A DNA stretch of 64,000 bases, taken from the NCBI RefSeq assembly GCF_902498065.1, contig NZ_CABVIR010000001.1:930001-994000 (forward strand). Reading direction: 5' to 3'. Every line of letters starts with the position of its first letter. Position 1 is the stretch's first letter. Under the pieces are notes generated by a model. The model had not been told where the DNA came from, made no database searches, and saw only the letters and a program-made list of their open reading frames with translations. Made by a program: the position numbers and the translations under genes. The DNA is from Pseudomonas fluorescens. Lineage in GTDB: Bacteria; Pseudomonadota; Gammaproteobacteria; Pseudomonadales; Pseudomonadaceae. Positions 30,748-40,156 of this stretch are shown piece after piece.

Positions 30748-32916
30748 ATGAACAGCAGCAATCCGTTATCACGCCGTGGGTTTCTCAAGGGCAGCGCAGT
30801 GCTGGGCAGTGGGCTGGTGATCGCCTTTGTCATCCCCGGCGCCCACCGTTTTGCGATGGGCGCCGAGAATCAGGGCAACGTCTTCGCACCGAACGCGTTT
30901 TTAAGAATCAGTAACGACAACAGCGTCACCGTGCTGCTCGGCCATTCTGAAATGGGCCAGGGCATCTGGACCGGTCTGACCATGCTCATCGCTGAAGAGC
31001 TGGACGCCGACTGGTCGAAAATCCGCGTCGAACATTCCCCGGCCTCGGCCGCCGACTATGGTCTGGCCGGGTTTGGCGGGATGCAAATCACCGGCGGTTC
31101 GACCTCGACCTGGATGGAGTTCGATCGCTACCGTCAGGCAGGCGCAGCGGCGCGGTTGATGTTGATCGACGCTGCCGCCCAGCGCTTCCATGTCGCACCT
31201 TCGGCCATCCGCACCGAGTCGGGTGTGGTGATTGCCGGCGACAACCGCGCCACGTACGGCGAACTGGCCGATGATGCGGGCAAGTTGCCGGCACCGGACC
31301 CGGCGTCGATCACGTTCAAGGAAGCGAAAGACTGGAAGGTCATCGGTAAACCCACCAAACGCCTGGACACGCCGGAGAAAATCACCGGTCGAGCCAGGTT
31401 TGGGATCGACGTGCAGTTCGACGGCCTGATGACCGCGATGGTTGCCCGCGCGCCGGTGTTCGGCGGCAGCGTCAAATCCTATGAAGGCGCCGAAGCGCTG
31501 GCGATACCGGGCGTGCACAAAGTGGTGCAAGTGCCGACGGGCGTCGCCGTGATTGCCGATCATTACTGGGCGGCGAAACTGGGGCGCGATGCACTCAAGA
31601 TCGATTGGGATCTGGGGCCGAACACCGGGCTCGACACTCAACATCTGCTGGAGAGCTTCCGCAAACTCGCCGCCACGCCGGGCACTTCGGCGAGCAAGGC
31701 CGGGGATGCGCAGGGCGCTTTGCGCAAAGCGGCGAAGACCATTGACGTCGAGTACAGCGTGCCATACCTGGCTCATGCGCCGATGGAACCGCTCAATTGC
31801 ACCGTGAAAATCACTCAGGATAAATGCGAGATCTGGACCGGTACGCAGTTCCAGACGCTGGATCAGATGATCGCGGGAAAAATCACCGGGCTCAAACCCG
31901 AGCAAGTCGAGATTCATACCGAGTTTCTGGGCGGCGGCTTCGGCCGTCGGGCCAACCCGACTTCGGACTTTGTCGCCGAGGCCGTCGAAGTGGCGAAGGC
32001 GGCGGGCGAGCCGGTGAAAACGGTCTGGTCGCGTGAGGACGACATTCGCGGCGGCTATTACCGCTCGGCGTTCCTGCACCAGGCGCGTATCGGCCTGGAC
32101 GCCGGCGGGATGCCGACGGCATGGCAGCACGTGATGGTCGGGCAGTCGATCATGGAAGGCACAGCGTTTGCGGCCACCATGGTCAAGGACGGTATCGACA
32201 AAACGTCGGTCGAAGGTGTTGCCGACAGTCCTTACCTTGCCGGGATGGCCAATCATCAGGTGGAACTGCATTCGCCGAAAACCGGCATCACCGTGTTGTG
32301 GCTGCGTTCGGTCGGGCACACCCACACGGCGTTCGTGATGGAGTCGCTGATCGACGAGCTGGCAGAGGCGGCGGGCAAGGATCCGGTGGAATACCGACGC
32401 ACCTTGCTCAAGGACCATGCGCGGCATCTGGGTGTGCTGAACCTGGCGGTCGAGAAGGCCAATTGGAAAGCGCCATTGCCGGATGGGCATGCGCTGGGTG
32501 TCGCGGTGCATGAGTCGTTCGGCAGCTACGTCGCGCAGGTTGCCGAGGTGTCCCAGGACAACCTGAAAATTCGCGTGCACCGGGTCGTGTGCGCGGTGGA
32601 CTGCGGGATTGCGGTCAACCCGCTGAGCATCGCGGCGCAAATGGAGTCGGCCATCACCTTCGGTCTCGGGTTTACCTTGCACAGCAAACTGACCTTCAAA
32701 AATGGCCAGGTGGTGCAGTCCAATTACCACGACTATCAGGTGCTGCGACTGAACGAAATGCCGGTGGTCGAAGTGCATATCGTGCCCAGTACCGACAAGC
32801 CCGGCGGCATCGGCGAGGCTGGCGTACCGCCAACGGCGCCGGCCGTGGCCAACGCAGTGTTTGCCCTGACCGGGCAACGGTTGCGCGAACTGCCCTTGCA
32901 ACTGTCGGGGGTGTGA
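30748..32916 (+). CDS. Molybdopterin-binding subunit of aldehyde/isoquinoline oxidoreductase (IorB-like)
   Basis: A 722-residue catalytic subunit. The N-terminus has a Tat signal ([20 protein letters not shown], residues 7-26), so the complex is exported folded to the periplasm. The aldehyde-oxidase a/b hammerhead and molybdopterin domains follow ([17 protein letters not shown] near 391, GQFQ-like [10 protein letters not shown], and the catalytic glutamate in [13 protein letters not shown] near 690). The substrate may be an aldehyde or N-heterocycle; isoquinoline is only the family name. It lies between the 2Fe-2S subunit and a dihaem cytochrome with 1-15 base spacing. Confidence 0.93.
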   Translation: MNSSNPLSRRGFLKGSAVLGSGLVIAFVIPGAHRFAMGAENQGNVFAPNAFLRISNDNSVTVLLGHSEMGQGIWTGLTMLIAEELDADWSKIRVEHSPASAADYGLAGFGGMQITGGSTSTWMEFDRYRQAGAAARLMLIDAAAQRFHVAPSAIRTESGVVIAGDNRATYGELADDAGKLPAPDPASITFKEAKDWKVIGKPTKRLDTPEKITGRARFGIDVQFDGLMTAMVARAPVFGGSVKSYEGAEALAIPGVHKVVQVPTGVAVIADHYWAAKLGRDALKIDWDLGPNTGLDTQHLLESFRKLAATPGTSASKAGDAQGALRKAAKTIDVEYSVPYLAHAPMEPLNCTVKITQDKCEIWTGTQFQTLDQMIAGKITGLKPEQVEIHTEFLGGGFGRRANPTSDFVAEAVEVAKAAGEPVKTVWSREDDIRGGYYRSAFLHQARIGLDAGGMPTAWQHVMVGQSIMEGTAFAATMVKDGIDKTSVEGVADSPYLAGMANHQVELHSPKTGITVLWLRSVGHTHTAFVMESLIDELAEAAGKDPVEYRRTLLKDHARHLGVLNLAVEKANWKAPLPDGHALGVAVHESFGSYVAQVAEVSQDNLKIRVHRVVCAVDCGIAVNPLSIAAQMESAITFGLGFTLHSKLTFKNGQVVQSNYHDYQVLRLNEMPVVEVHIVPSTDKPGGIGEAGVPPTAPAVANAVFALTGQRLRELPLQLSGV

Positions 32917-32917
32917 G

Positions 32918-33496
32918 ATGAGACGACATCTGATTCTGGGCGCAGTGGTGCTGGTCGGCCTGACGGTCTACGCCACAGACCTGTTCGCGGAGGACAAGGA
33001 AGCCTTGAAGGCTTTCGATACCGTACAGAAGGTGTTTCAAAGCCCGCGTTGCCAGAATTGCCATATTCCCGGTGATTCACCGTTGCAGTTCGACGCCGGC
33101 ATTCCCCACGCGATGAACGTCGTACGCGGCATGGATGGCAAGGGTGCGGCCGGTTTGCCGTGTGCCACTTGCCACGCCGACAGCAATCCGCCGGCCAGTT
33201 ACGGCCCGCATGCACCGCCGGGTGCGCCGCACTGGAGCCTGCCGCCAGCGGCGCACAAAATGGCCTGGATCGGCCTGCCGGCTGACAAGCTGTGCGCGAT
33301 GATCAAGGATCGCAGCAGCAACGGCGACCGGGATTTCGCCGCGCTGATCAAGCATGTCAGCGACGACAAACTGGTGCTCTGGGGCTGGAATCCGGGTGAA
33401 GGGCGAGCGCCGGTGCCGGTGCCGCACGACATTTTCGTCACTCAATTCAAGCGCTGGGCCGAGGCGGGAGGGCCTTGCCCGGTGGCGGGCAGTTGA
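32918..33496 (+). CDS. Periplasmic dihaem c-type cytochrome of the molybdenum hydroxylase
   Basis: A 192-residue exported protein. The signal peptide ([20 protein letters not shown], about 5-24) is followed by two haem-binding motifs: CQNCH at 45-49 and CATCH at 82-86. It starts one base after the catalytic subunit stop, so it is coupled. It is likely to pass electrons from the exported molybdenum enzyme to the respiratory chain, as the cytochrome domains fused to NicB-like enzymes do. Databases commonly call it an isoquinoline 1-oxidoreductase subunit. Axial ligands beyond the two motif histidines were not identified. Confidence 0.9.
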   Translation: MRRHLILGAVVLVGLTVYATDLFAEDKEALKAFDTVQKVFQSPRCQNCHIPGDSPLQFDAGIPHAMNVVRGMDGKGAAGLPCATCHADSNPPASYGPHAPPGAPHWSLPPAAHKMAWIGLPADKLCAMIKDRSSNGDRDFAALIKHVSDDKLVLWGWNPGEGRAPVPVPHDIFVTQFKRWAEAGGPCPVAGS

Positions 33497-33570
33497 CCGG
33501 CGGTCCGTTAACAGTGAGTCAAACCGGGTATCGACGACTCTAAAGAACATACCCGCCCATGGAGTGAGTC

Positions 33571-34161
33571 ATGCTGATCCCAGGCAAACCGGTCAAACAC
33601 GGCGTTCATGCAGACCCTTTGCTGTCGCCCCAGCAAGAGCGTCAATTACTGCGCGATCTGGCCCGCAAGGCCGAGCAGGACGTGATTGGCGTGCAGATGG
33701 CGAGCATGGATGAATTGACGCTGCTGTCCAACCGTCACGGCTTCATGACACTGGCCCAATTGGGGCTGGACGCCTGTCAGCGCCTCGAAAAACCGGCCAC
33801 GCTGCTGTTTTTCGATCTCGATAATTTCAAACACATCAACTATTTGTATGGCCGCGCCGAGGGTGATAACGCCCTGAAAACCTTTGCCGACGTACTGCGT
33901 ATCGCCTTTCGCGAAAACGATGTGGTTGGCCGGCTTGGCGACGACGAGTTTGTTGCGTTGCTGACCGGTTCAAGCGCTGTGGACATTGGCGCCATCAAGT
34001 CGCGGCTCGAAGAAATCCTCGACGAGCGCAATGCCACGATGCGTCGCGGTTATGACATTCGCTTCAGCATTGGCCAGATCGAGTATGACCCTGTGCGTCA
34101 CGGTTCGGTCGAGGGATTGCTGGCTGAGGCCGATGCCTTCACTTGGCAAACAACTGGCTGA
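33571..34161 (+). CDS. GGDEF-domain protein with degenerate active site and short C-terminus
   Basis: A 196-residue cytosolic protein with a helical lead (1-45) and a GGDEF domain (about 46-190). The substrate-side motif [11 protein letters not shown] is good, but the signature reads RLGDDEF (residues 121-127): the second glycycle position is Asp124, so diguanylate cyclase activity is doubtful. The C-terminus reads [14 protein letters not shown] and stops, where family members continue ADxAMYxAK. It therefore looks clipped, overlapping the convergent VOC gene by 23 bases. It may be a c-di-GMP or GTP binder, or a decaying gene. The ATG at 33571 follows GGAGTGAGTC. Confidence 0.82.
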   Translation: MLIPGKPVKHGVHADPLLSPQQERQLLRDLARKAEQDVIGVQMASMDELTLLSNRHGFMTLAQLGLDACQRLEKPATLLFFDLDNFKHINYLYGRAEGDNALKTFADVLRIAFRENDVVGRLGDDEFVALLTGSSAVDIGAIKSRLEEILDERNATMRRGYDIRFSIGQIEYDPVRHGSVEGLLAEADAFTWQTTG

Positions 34162-34564
34162 TGTCCTTGAATGCCTTGAACTCCAGCGCATTGCCGCAAG
34201 GATCGAACAGAAACATCGTGGCTTGCTCGCCCACCAAACCCTGAAACCGAATGCCGGGTTCGATCACGAAGCGGGTGTCACGGGCTTTCAGTCGTTCAGC
34301 CAAACCTTCCCATTCGTCCATCCCCAACACTACGCCAAAATGCGGCACCGGCACGTCATGCCCGTCCACTGCGTTGGTGTGCGCCGCTTCTTGAGAGGCG
34401 TTTTTGGGCGCCAGGTGAATCACCAGTTGATGGCCGAAAAAATTGAAATCGACCCAATGGTCGCTGGATCGGCCTTCTTCGAGGCCGAAGACCTCACCAT
34501 AAAAACGGCGTGCGGCTGCCAGGTCGTACACGGGAATGGCCAAGTGGAAAGGGGAGAGTTGCAT
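34139..34564 (-). CDS. VOC-family (glyoxalase-like) protein
   Basis: A 141-residue single-chain VOC protein: [22 protein letters not shown] at the N-terminus and [16 protein letters not shown] at the C-terminus, with histidine and glutamate residues at metal-ligand positions (His in HLAIP, Glu in LEFK). It is probably a dioxygenase- or glyoxalase-like enzyme of unknown substrate. The ATG at 34564 has GAGG upstream. It is convergent with the GGDEF gene and divergent from a LysR gene 115 bases away, which may regulate it. Confidence 0.88.
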   Translation of the reverse strand: MQLSPFHLAIPVYDLAAARRFYGEVFGLEEGRSSDHWVDFNFFGHQLVIHLAPKNASQEAAHTNAVDGHDVPVPHFGVVLGMDEWEGLAERLKARDTRFVIEPGIRFQGLVGEQATMFLFDPCGNALEFKAFKDISQLFAK

Positions 34565-34679
34565 GGCTGAGCCTCGCAGTTGGTCGGTGGTTGGAACTGA
34601 GTTTAACGCTGTGATTTTTGATTGAAAGACGTTAGTTTTTGCATCGAGCTCAAATTATTTCGATCAATCGAGACCGGTC

Positions 34680-35570
34680 ATGCTGCGTGAGTTGAAGACT
34701 TTTATCGCTGTGACACGCTACGGCACATTCGCCGCCGCCGGCATGCACATCGGCCTGACCCAATCGGCGGTCAGCGCGCAGATGCGTAATTTGGAAAAGG
34801 CGCTGGGCATTCGTTTGTTCGATCGCACGGGGCGTCAGGCGATTCTCAATGCGGCAGGGCAGCGGGCCTTGCCGATGGCTCGGGACATGCTGGAAACCTT
34901 CAGTCGTATGTCGGTCAGCGACGACGTCAGCGAGTACCGCGGCGAATTGAGAATTGGCGCGGTGGCCACTGCCCAGACCGGTTTGTTGCCCCAGGCGTTG
35001 TTGCGATTGCGCCAGCAAGCGCCGTTGCTGGAACCGAAACTGGTGCCAGGGGTGTCGTTGAACCTGTTGAGCCAAGTCGATACCGGGGAGGTTGATCTGG
35101 CCATCCTGATCAAACCGCCGTTCGAGTTGCCCAAGGAGTTGGCGGCGCAGGTCATTCGCCGCGAACCGTTCGTGTTGATCGTGCCGATTGACCTTGCTGG
35201 CGACGATCCGTTGCGGTTATTGGCAGAACACCCGCTCGTGCGTTATGACCGCAATTCGTTTGGGGGCCGCTTGGTCACGCGTTTTCTGCGTGAGCAGCAC
35301 ATTGATGTGCAGGTGGCTTTGGAGCTGGATGAACTGGAAGCCATCGTGAAAATGGTTGAATGCGGGCTGGGTATCTCGTTGCTTCCCGAGGCGGGGCTAT
35401 GGCTTGAATATGGTGCGAAGGTCAGGATCATCCGGTTGGGCGAGCTGACGTTCTACCGCGAGATCGTCCTGTTGCAGCGCTACAGCCAGCGTACACAACC
35501 GATCCAGCGATTGTTTGCCAACTGCCTCGCCCCAATCGACCTAAACATAGGGGATTGCGGTGAACTCTGA
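34680..35570 (+). CDS. LysR-family transcriptional regulator
   Basis: A 296-residue LysR protein. The helix-turn-helix (about 1-60) contains FIAVTRYGTFAAAGMHIGLTQSAVSAQMRNLEKALG; the effector domain covers about 88-285 (GELRIGAVATAQTGLLPQAL, CGLGISLLPEAG). It is divergent from the VOC gene and convergent with fabI, from which a bidirectional terminator separates it. The effector and targets are unknown. Confidence 0.92.
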   Translation: MLRELKTFIAVTRYGTFAAAGMHIGLTQSAVSAQMRNLEKALGIRLFDRTGRQAILNAAGQRALPMARDMLETFSRMSVSDDVSEYRGELRIGAVATAQTGLLPQALLRLRQQAPLLEPKLVPGVSLNLLSQVDTGEVDLAILIKPPFELPKELAAQVIRREPFVLIVPIDLAGDDPLRLLAEHPLVRYDRNSFGGRLVTRFLREQHIDVQVALELDELEAIVKMVECGLGISLLPEAGLWLEYGAKVRIIRLGELTFYREIVLLQRYSQRTQPIQRLFANCLAPIDLNIGDCGEL

Positions 35571-35579
35571 AATTTCAGG

Positions 35580-35615
35580 CACAAAAAAACCCGCCTGTGC
35601 AGGCGGGTTTTTTAT
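35580..35615. terminator. Bidirectional Rho-independent terminator
   Basis: An AAAAAAACCCGCCTG–TG–CAGGCGGGTTTTTTAT hairpin with A-run and T-run on opposite sides; it serves both the LysR gene (plus) and fabI with its operon (minus). Confidence 0.9.
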
Positions 35616-35630
35616 TGGACGAACCGAAGA

Positions 35631-36425
35631 TTACTCTTCCAGACTACCCATCGCAGTGGTGTTGAAACCACCATCCACGTACATGATTTCGCCGCTGATA
35701 CCGGACGCCAGGTCCGAGCAGAGGAAGGCGCCGGCGTTGCCGACTTCGTCGATGGTGACGTTGCGACGCAGCGGGGTTTGCGCTTCGTTGGCGGCCAGCA
35801 TCTTGCGGAAGTTCTTGATGCCGGAAGCGGCGAGGGTGCGGATCGGGCCAGCCGATACGCAGTTGACGCGGGTGCCGTCCGGGCCCAGGGAGCCGGCCAG
35901 GTAACGGACGCCAGCTTCCAGCGAAGCCTTGGCCATGCCCATTACGTTGTAGTTCGGCATGGTGCGCTCGGCGCCCAGGTACGACAGGGTCAGCAGGCTG
36001 CCATTGCGGCCTTTCATCATTTCGCGGCCAGCCTTGGCCAGGGCCACGAAGCTGTAGGCGCTGATGTCGTGAGCAATGCGGAAACCTTCACGGGTGGTGG
36101 CTTCGGTGAAGTCGCCGTCCAGTTGGTCGCCCGGGGCGAAGCCGACGGAGTGCACGATGCAGTCCAGGCCATCCCACTTTTTGCCCAGCTCAACGAAGAC
36201 CTTGGCGATTTCTTCATCGCTGGCCACGTCGCACGGGAAGCACAGGTCCGGGTTGGAACCCCAGCTTTGTGCGAACTCTTCGACACGACCCTTGAGTTTG
36301 TCGTTCTGATAAGTGAAGGCAAGCTCAGCGCCCTCGCGATGCATGGCGGCAGCGATGCCGGATGCGATGGACAGCTTGCTGGCGACACCGACGATCAGTA
36401 CGCGCTTACCGGCGAGAAAACCCAT
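35631..36425 (-). CDS. fabI: Enoyl-[acyl-carrier-protein] reductase (NADH)
   Basis: A 264-residue enzyme of fatty-acid elongation that reduces trans-2-enoyl-ACP. It has the family's divergent SDR motifs: [14 protein letters not shown] for NADH, catalytic Tyr159 and Lys166 (YNVMGMAK), and the C-terminus GGFNTTAMG. The protein is the target of triclosan-type inhibitors in this family. The start is the ATG at 36425 with AGAGAGGAG upstream. It lies 21 bases after the npp ATPase stop on the same strand and is probably in the same transcript, an arrangement also known in P. aeruginosa. Confidence 0.97.
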   Translation of the reverse strand: MGFLAGKRVLIVGVASKLSIASGIAAAMHREGAELAFTYQNDKLKGRVEEFAQSWGSNPDLCFPCDVASDEEIAKVFVELGKKWDGLDCIVHSVGFAPGDQLDGDFTEATTREGFRIAHDISAYSFVALAKAGREMMKGRNGSLLTLSYLGAERTMPNYNVMGMAKASLEAGVRYLAGSLGPDGTRVNCVSAGPIRTLAASGIKNFRKMLAANEAQTPLRRNVTIDEVGNAGAFLCSDLASGISGEIMYVDGGFNTTAMGSLEE

Positions 36426-36446
36426 GTGTTGCTCCTCTCTTTCAGG

Positions 36447-38057
36447 TTATTGCGCAGTGGCTGGTGCCAGAAAAGCGGCTTCCAGCAACTGCTGTGTATA
36501 CGGATGTTGGGGGGCGGCAAAGATACTTTGCGCGTCTCCCTGTTCGACCACTTGGCCATGCTTGACCACCATCAACTGGTGGCTCAGCGCTTTGACGACA
36601 GCCAGGTCATGGCTGATAAACAGATACGTCAGGTTGTACTTGGTTTGCAGTGAACGCAAAAGCTCCACCACTTGGCGCTGCACTGTCCGGTCGAGGGCCG
36701 ATGTCGGCTCGTCCAGCAATATCAGCGCCGGTTTTAGCACTAATGCCCGGGCAATGGCGATTCTCTGCCGCTGCCCGCCGGAAAATTCGTGGGGGTAGCG
36801 GTGCCGGGTTTCCGGATCCAGACCTACCTCCTTGAGTGCCGCAATGATCGCTTGTTCCTGTTCCGCCTCGGTGCCCATCTTGTGAATCCGCAGGCCTTCG
36901 CCGACGATCTGGCTCACGCACATCCGCGGGCTCAGGCTGCCGAACGGGTCCTGGAACACCACCTGCATCTCCCGGCGCAGCGGTCGAATCTGTTGCTGCG
37001 TCAGGCAGTCTAGCTGCTTGCCTTCAAAACGGATCGCACCTTTGCTGCCGATCAGCCGCAAAATCGCCAGACCGAGCGTCGATTTGCCGGAACCGCTTTC
37101 GCCGACAATCCCCAGGGTCTGGCCCTGTGGCAGGCTGAAATTGATCCCGTCCACCGCTTTGATGTGATCGACGGTCTTTTTCAGCAAGCCTTTCTTGATC
37201 GGGAACCAGACTTTCAGGTCCTCGACCTGCAGCAAGGGCGGCCCGATTACATTGGTTGCCGGCTTGCCGCTGGGCTCCGCTGCCAGCAGTTCCCGAGTGT
37301 ACGGATGCTGCGGCGCGCAGAACAACTCTTCGCACGATGCCTGTTCGACGATGCAACCGCGCTGCATGACACATACGCGATGCGCAATTCTTCGCACAAG
37401 GTTCAAATCGTGACTGATCAGTAGCAACGCCATGCCCAGGCGGGCCTGCAATTCCTTGAGCAATTCGAGGATTTTCAGCTGGACGGTCACGTCCAGCGCG
37501 GTGGTCGGCTCGTCAGCGATCAGCAGTTCCGGCTCGTTGGCCAGGGCCATGGCGATCATCACCCGTTGACGCTGGCCGCCGGACAGTTCGTGGGGCAAGG
37601 CTTTCAGGCGCTTTTCGGGCTCCGGAATGCCGACCATTTCCAGCAGTTCCAGCGTACGTTTGGTCGCGACTTTGCCGATCAAACCTTTGTGGATGCCCAG
37701 GACTTCGTTGATCTGCTTCTCGATCGAGTGCAGCGGATTGAGCGAGGTCATCGGCTCTTGAAAGATCATGGCGATCCGGTTGCCACGGATATGGCGGATG
37801 GTTTTCTCTTTAAGGCTCAGCAGGTCTTGCCCGGAATACTCGATGGTGCCGGACGGATGTCGGGCGAGCGGGTAGGGCAGCAGGCGCAGGATCGAGTGCG
37901 CGGTCACCGATTTGCCGGAACCGCTTTCACCCACCAGCGCCAGGGTTTCGCCGCGCTTGATGTCGAAACTGACGCCTTCGACCACGCGCTGACAGCGATC
38001 ACCGACGACGAATTCGACGGACAGGTCGCGCACTTCGATCAGATTGTCCTGATTCAT
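36447..38057 (-). CDS. nppD: Peptide importer ATPase with two ABC domains (NppD/YejF)
   Basis: A 536-residue fused ATP-binding subunit. Each half carries a complete ABC set: Walker A GESGSGKS (near 41 and 319), signatures LSGGQRQR and FSGGQRQR, Walker B LLIADEP and LILLDEP, and H-loops LLISHD and LFISHD. It energises the NppBC permease, taking up oligopeptides and peptidyl nucleoside antibiotics; the E. coli counterpart YejF serves microcin C. The start is the ATG at 38057 with GAGGAAG upstream, one base after the nppC stop. An upstream in-frame codon at 38081 lies inside nppC. Confidence 0.95.
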   Translation of the reverse strand: MNQDNLIEVRDLSVEFVVGDRCQRVVEGVSFDIKRGETLALVGESGSGKSVTAHSILRLLPYPLARHPSGTIEYSGQDLLSLKEKTIRHIRGNRIAMIFQEPMTSLNPLHSIEKQINEVLGIHKGLIGKVATKRTLELLEMVGIPEPEKRLKALPHELSGGQRQRVMIAMALANEPELLIADEPTTALDVTVQLKILELLKELQARLGMALLLISHDLNLVRRIAHRVCVMQRGCIVEQASCEELFCAPQHPYTRELLAAEPSGKPATNVIGPPLLQVEDLKVWFPIKKGLLKKTVDHIKAVDGINFSLPQGQTLGIVGESGSGKSTLGLAILRLIGSKGAIRFEGKQLDCLTQQQIRPLRREMQVVFQDPFGSLSPRMCVSQIVGEGLRIHKMGTEAEQEQAIIAALKEVGLDPETRHRYPHEFSGGQRQRIAIARALVLKPALILLDEPTSALDRTVQRQVVELLRSLQTKYNLTYLFISHDLAVVKALSHQLMVVKHGQVVEQGDAQSIFAAPQHPYTQQLLEAAFLAPATAQ

Positions 38058-38058
38058 T

Positions 38059-39078
38059 TCACTTCCTCGGGTCGAAGGCATCGCGAGCGGACTCGCCGAT
38101 GAACACCAGCAGACTCAACATCAACGCCAGCACCGCAAACGCGCTCATGCCGAGCCACGGCGCTTGCAGGTTGGATTTGCCCTGAGCCACCAATTCACCC
38201 AGCGACGGCGCGCCCGGCGGCAAACCGAAGCCCAGAAAGTCGAGGGCGGTCAGCGTGCCGATGGCGCCGGTGAGGATGAACGGCATAAAGGTCATGGTCG
38301 AAACCATCGCGTTGGGCAGGATGTGGCGGAACATGATCGCGCCATTCTGCATCCCCAGCGCCCGGGCCGCGCGTACGTATTCGAGGTTGCGCCCGCGCAG
38401 GAACTCGGCGCGCACCACGTCCACCAGGCTCATCCACGAGAACAGCAGCATGATCCCCAGCAGCCACCAGAAATTCGGCTGGACGAAACTGGCGAGAATG
38501 ATCAGCAGATACAGCACCGGCAACCCGGACCAGATCTCCAGGAAACGCTGCCCGGCCAGATCGACCCAGCCGCCATAGAAACCCTGCAAGGCGCCGGCAA
38601 TCACACCAATGATCGAGCTGAGAATGGTCAGCGTCAGGGCAAACAGCACCGAAATCCGGAACCCATAAATTACCCGGGCCAACACATCGCGGCCCTGATC
38701 GTCCGTGCCCAGCAGGTTGTCGGCCGACGGGGGCGCCGGGGCCGGGACTTTCAGGTCGTAGTTGATGCTTTGGTAGCTGTAGGGAATCGGCGCCCACAGC
38801 ACCCAGGCGTCCTTGGCCTTGAGCAGTTCGCGGATGTAGGGGCTCTTGTAATTGGCTTCCAGCGGGAACTCGCCACCGAACGCGGTTTCCGGGTAACGCT
38901 TGAGCGCCGGGAAGTACCAGCTGTTGTCGTAATGCACCACCAGCGGTTTGTCGTTGGCGATCAGCTCGGCACCGAGGCTCAGGCCGAACAACACGAGAAA
39001 CAGCCACAGCGACCACCAGCCGCGCTTGTTGGCCTTGAACAGTTCGAAACGCCGGCGATTGAGAGGGGACAGGTTCAT
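38059..39078 (-). CDS. nppC: Peptide importer permease NppC/YejE
   Basis: A 339-residue inner-membrane permease of the DppC/OppC class. It has an N-terminal helix (WWSLWLFLVLFGLSLGAEL, about 21-39), then a periplasmic region carrying GTDDQGRDVLARVIYG. Five further helices follow, with the EAA-loop for ATPase contact (EYVRAARALGMQNGAIMFRHILPNA, about 235-260). The start is the ATG at 39078, one base after the nppB stop. The long periplasmic insert after helix 1 (YDNSWYFPALKRYPE) is shared with YejE. Confidence 0.94.
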   Translation of the reverse strand: MNLSPLNRRRFELFKANKRGWWSLWLFLVLFGLSLGAELIANDKPLVVHYDNSWYFPALKRYPETAFGGEFPLEANYKSPYIRELLKAKDAWVLWAPIPYSYQSINYDLKVPAPAPPSADNLLGTDDQGRDVLARVIYGFRISVLFALTLTILSSIIGVIAGALQGFYGGWVDLAGQRFLEIWSGLPVLYLLIILASFVQPNFWWLLGIMLLFSWMSLVDVVRAEFLRGRNLEYVRAARALGMQNGAIMFRHILPNAMVSTMTFMPFILTGAIGTLTALDFLGFGLPPGAPSLGELVAQGKSNLQAPWLGMSAFAVLALMLSLLVFIGESARDAFDPRK

Positions 39079-39079
39079 C

Positions 39080-40153
39080 TCAATGCTCCCGACTTTCGAA
39101 ATCGATGCGCGGATCGACAAAGGTGTAGGTGAGATCGCCGATCAGTTTCACCACCAGGCCCAGCAGGGTGAAGATGAACAGCGTGCCGAAGACCACCGGG
39201 TAATCGCGGTTGATCGCGGCTTCGAAACTCATCAGCCCCAGTCCGTCGAGGGAGAAGATCACCTCGACCAGCAACGAACCGGTGAAGAAGATCCCGATGA
39301 ACGCCGACGGGAAACCGGCAATCACCAACAGCATGGCGTTACGAAACACGTGGCCGTAGAGCACGCGGTGATTGGTCAGGCCTTTGGCTTTGGCCGTCAC
39401 CACGTATTGCTTGTTGATTTCGTCGAGGAAGCTGTTTTTGGTCAGCAGGGTCATGGTCGCGAAGTTACCGATCACCAGAGCGGTGACTGGCAACGCGAGG
39501 TGCCAGAAGTAATCGAGCACCTTGCCGCCCATGCTCAGTTCATCGAAGTTGTTCGAGGTCAGTCCCCGTAGCGGGAACCAGTCGAAATAGCTGCCGCCGG
39601 CGAACACCACAATCAACAGAATGGCGAACAGGAACGCCGGGATCGCGTAGCCGACGATGATCGCCGAGCTGGTCCAGACGTCGAAGTGGCTGCCGTGCCG
39701 CGTGGCCTTGGCGATCCCCAGCGGGATCGACACCAGGTACATGATCAGCGTGCTCCACAACCCGAGGGAGATCGACACCGGCATCTTTTCCTTGATCAGG
39801 TCGATGACCTTGGCGTCGCGGAAGAAGCTGTCGCCGAAATCCAGGGTGGCGTAGTTCTTGACCATGATCCACAACCGTTCCGGCGCCGATTTGTCGAAGC
39901 CGTACATGTGCTCGATTTCTTTCACCAGCGCGGGGTCCAGGCCTTGGGCGCCGCGATAGGCCGAACCGGCCACCGACACTTCGGCGCCCCCGCCGGCAAT
40001 GCGGCTGGTGGCGCCTTCAAAGCCTTCGAGCTTGGCAATCATCTGCTCCACCGGCCCGCCGGGGGCGGCCTGGATGATCACGAAGTTGATCAGCAAAATG
40101 CCGAGCAGCGTCGGGATGATCAGCAGCAGTCGCCGAAAAATATACGCCAGCAT
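39080..40153 (-). CDS. nppB: Peptide importer permease NppB/YejB
   Basis: A 357-residue inner-membrane permease of the DppB/OppB class: an N-terminal helix ([22 protein letters not shown]), a periplasmic loop of about 90 residues, then five helices. The EAA-like loop reads [23 protein letters not shown] (about 245-267). The start is the ATG at 40153, 3 bases after the upstream binding-protein stop. It pairs with NppC to form the channel. Confidence 0.94.
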   Translation of the reverse strand: MLAYIFRRLLLIIPTLLGILLINFVIIQAAPGGPVEQMIAKLEGFEGATSRIAGGGAEVSVAGSAYRGAQGLDPALVKEIEHMYGFDKSAPERLWIMVKNYATLDFGDSFFRDAKVIDLIKEKMPVSISLGLWSTLIMYLVSIPLGIAKATRHGSHFDVWTSSAIIVGYAIPAFLFAILLIVVFAGGSYFDWFPLRGLTSNNFDELSMGGKVLDYFWHLALPVTALVIGNFATMTLLTKNSFLDEINKQYVVTAKAKGLTNHRVLYGHVFRNAMLLVIAGFPSAFIGIFFTGSLLVEVIFSLDGLGLMSFEAAINRDYPVVFGTLFIFTLLGLVVKLIGDLTYTFVDPRIDFESREH

Positions 40154-40156
40154 CTA

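Noticed and set aside
30901..32901. A 666-codon open frame on the minus strand across the molybdopterin subunit gene
   Set aside because: It is the antisense shadow of a high-GC gene: the plus-strand frame has Tat signal, family motifs and ribosome site, while the minus-strand product is His/Arg-rich without any domain.
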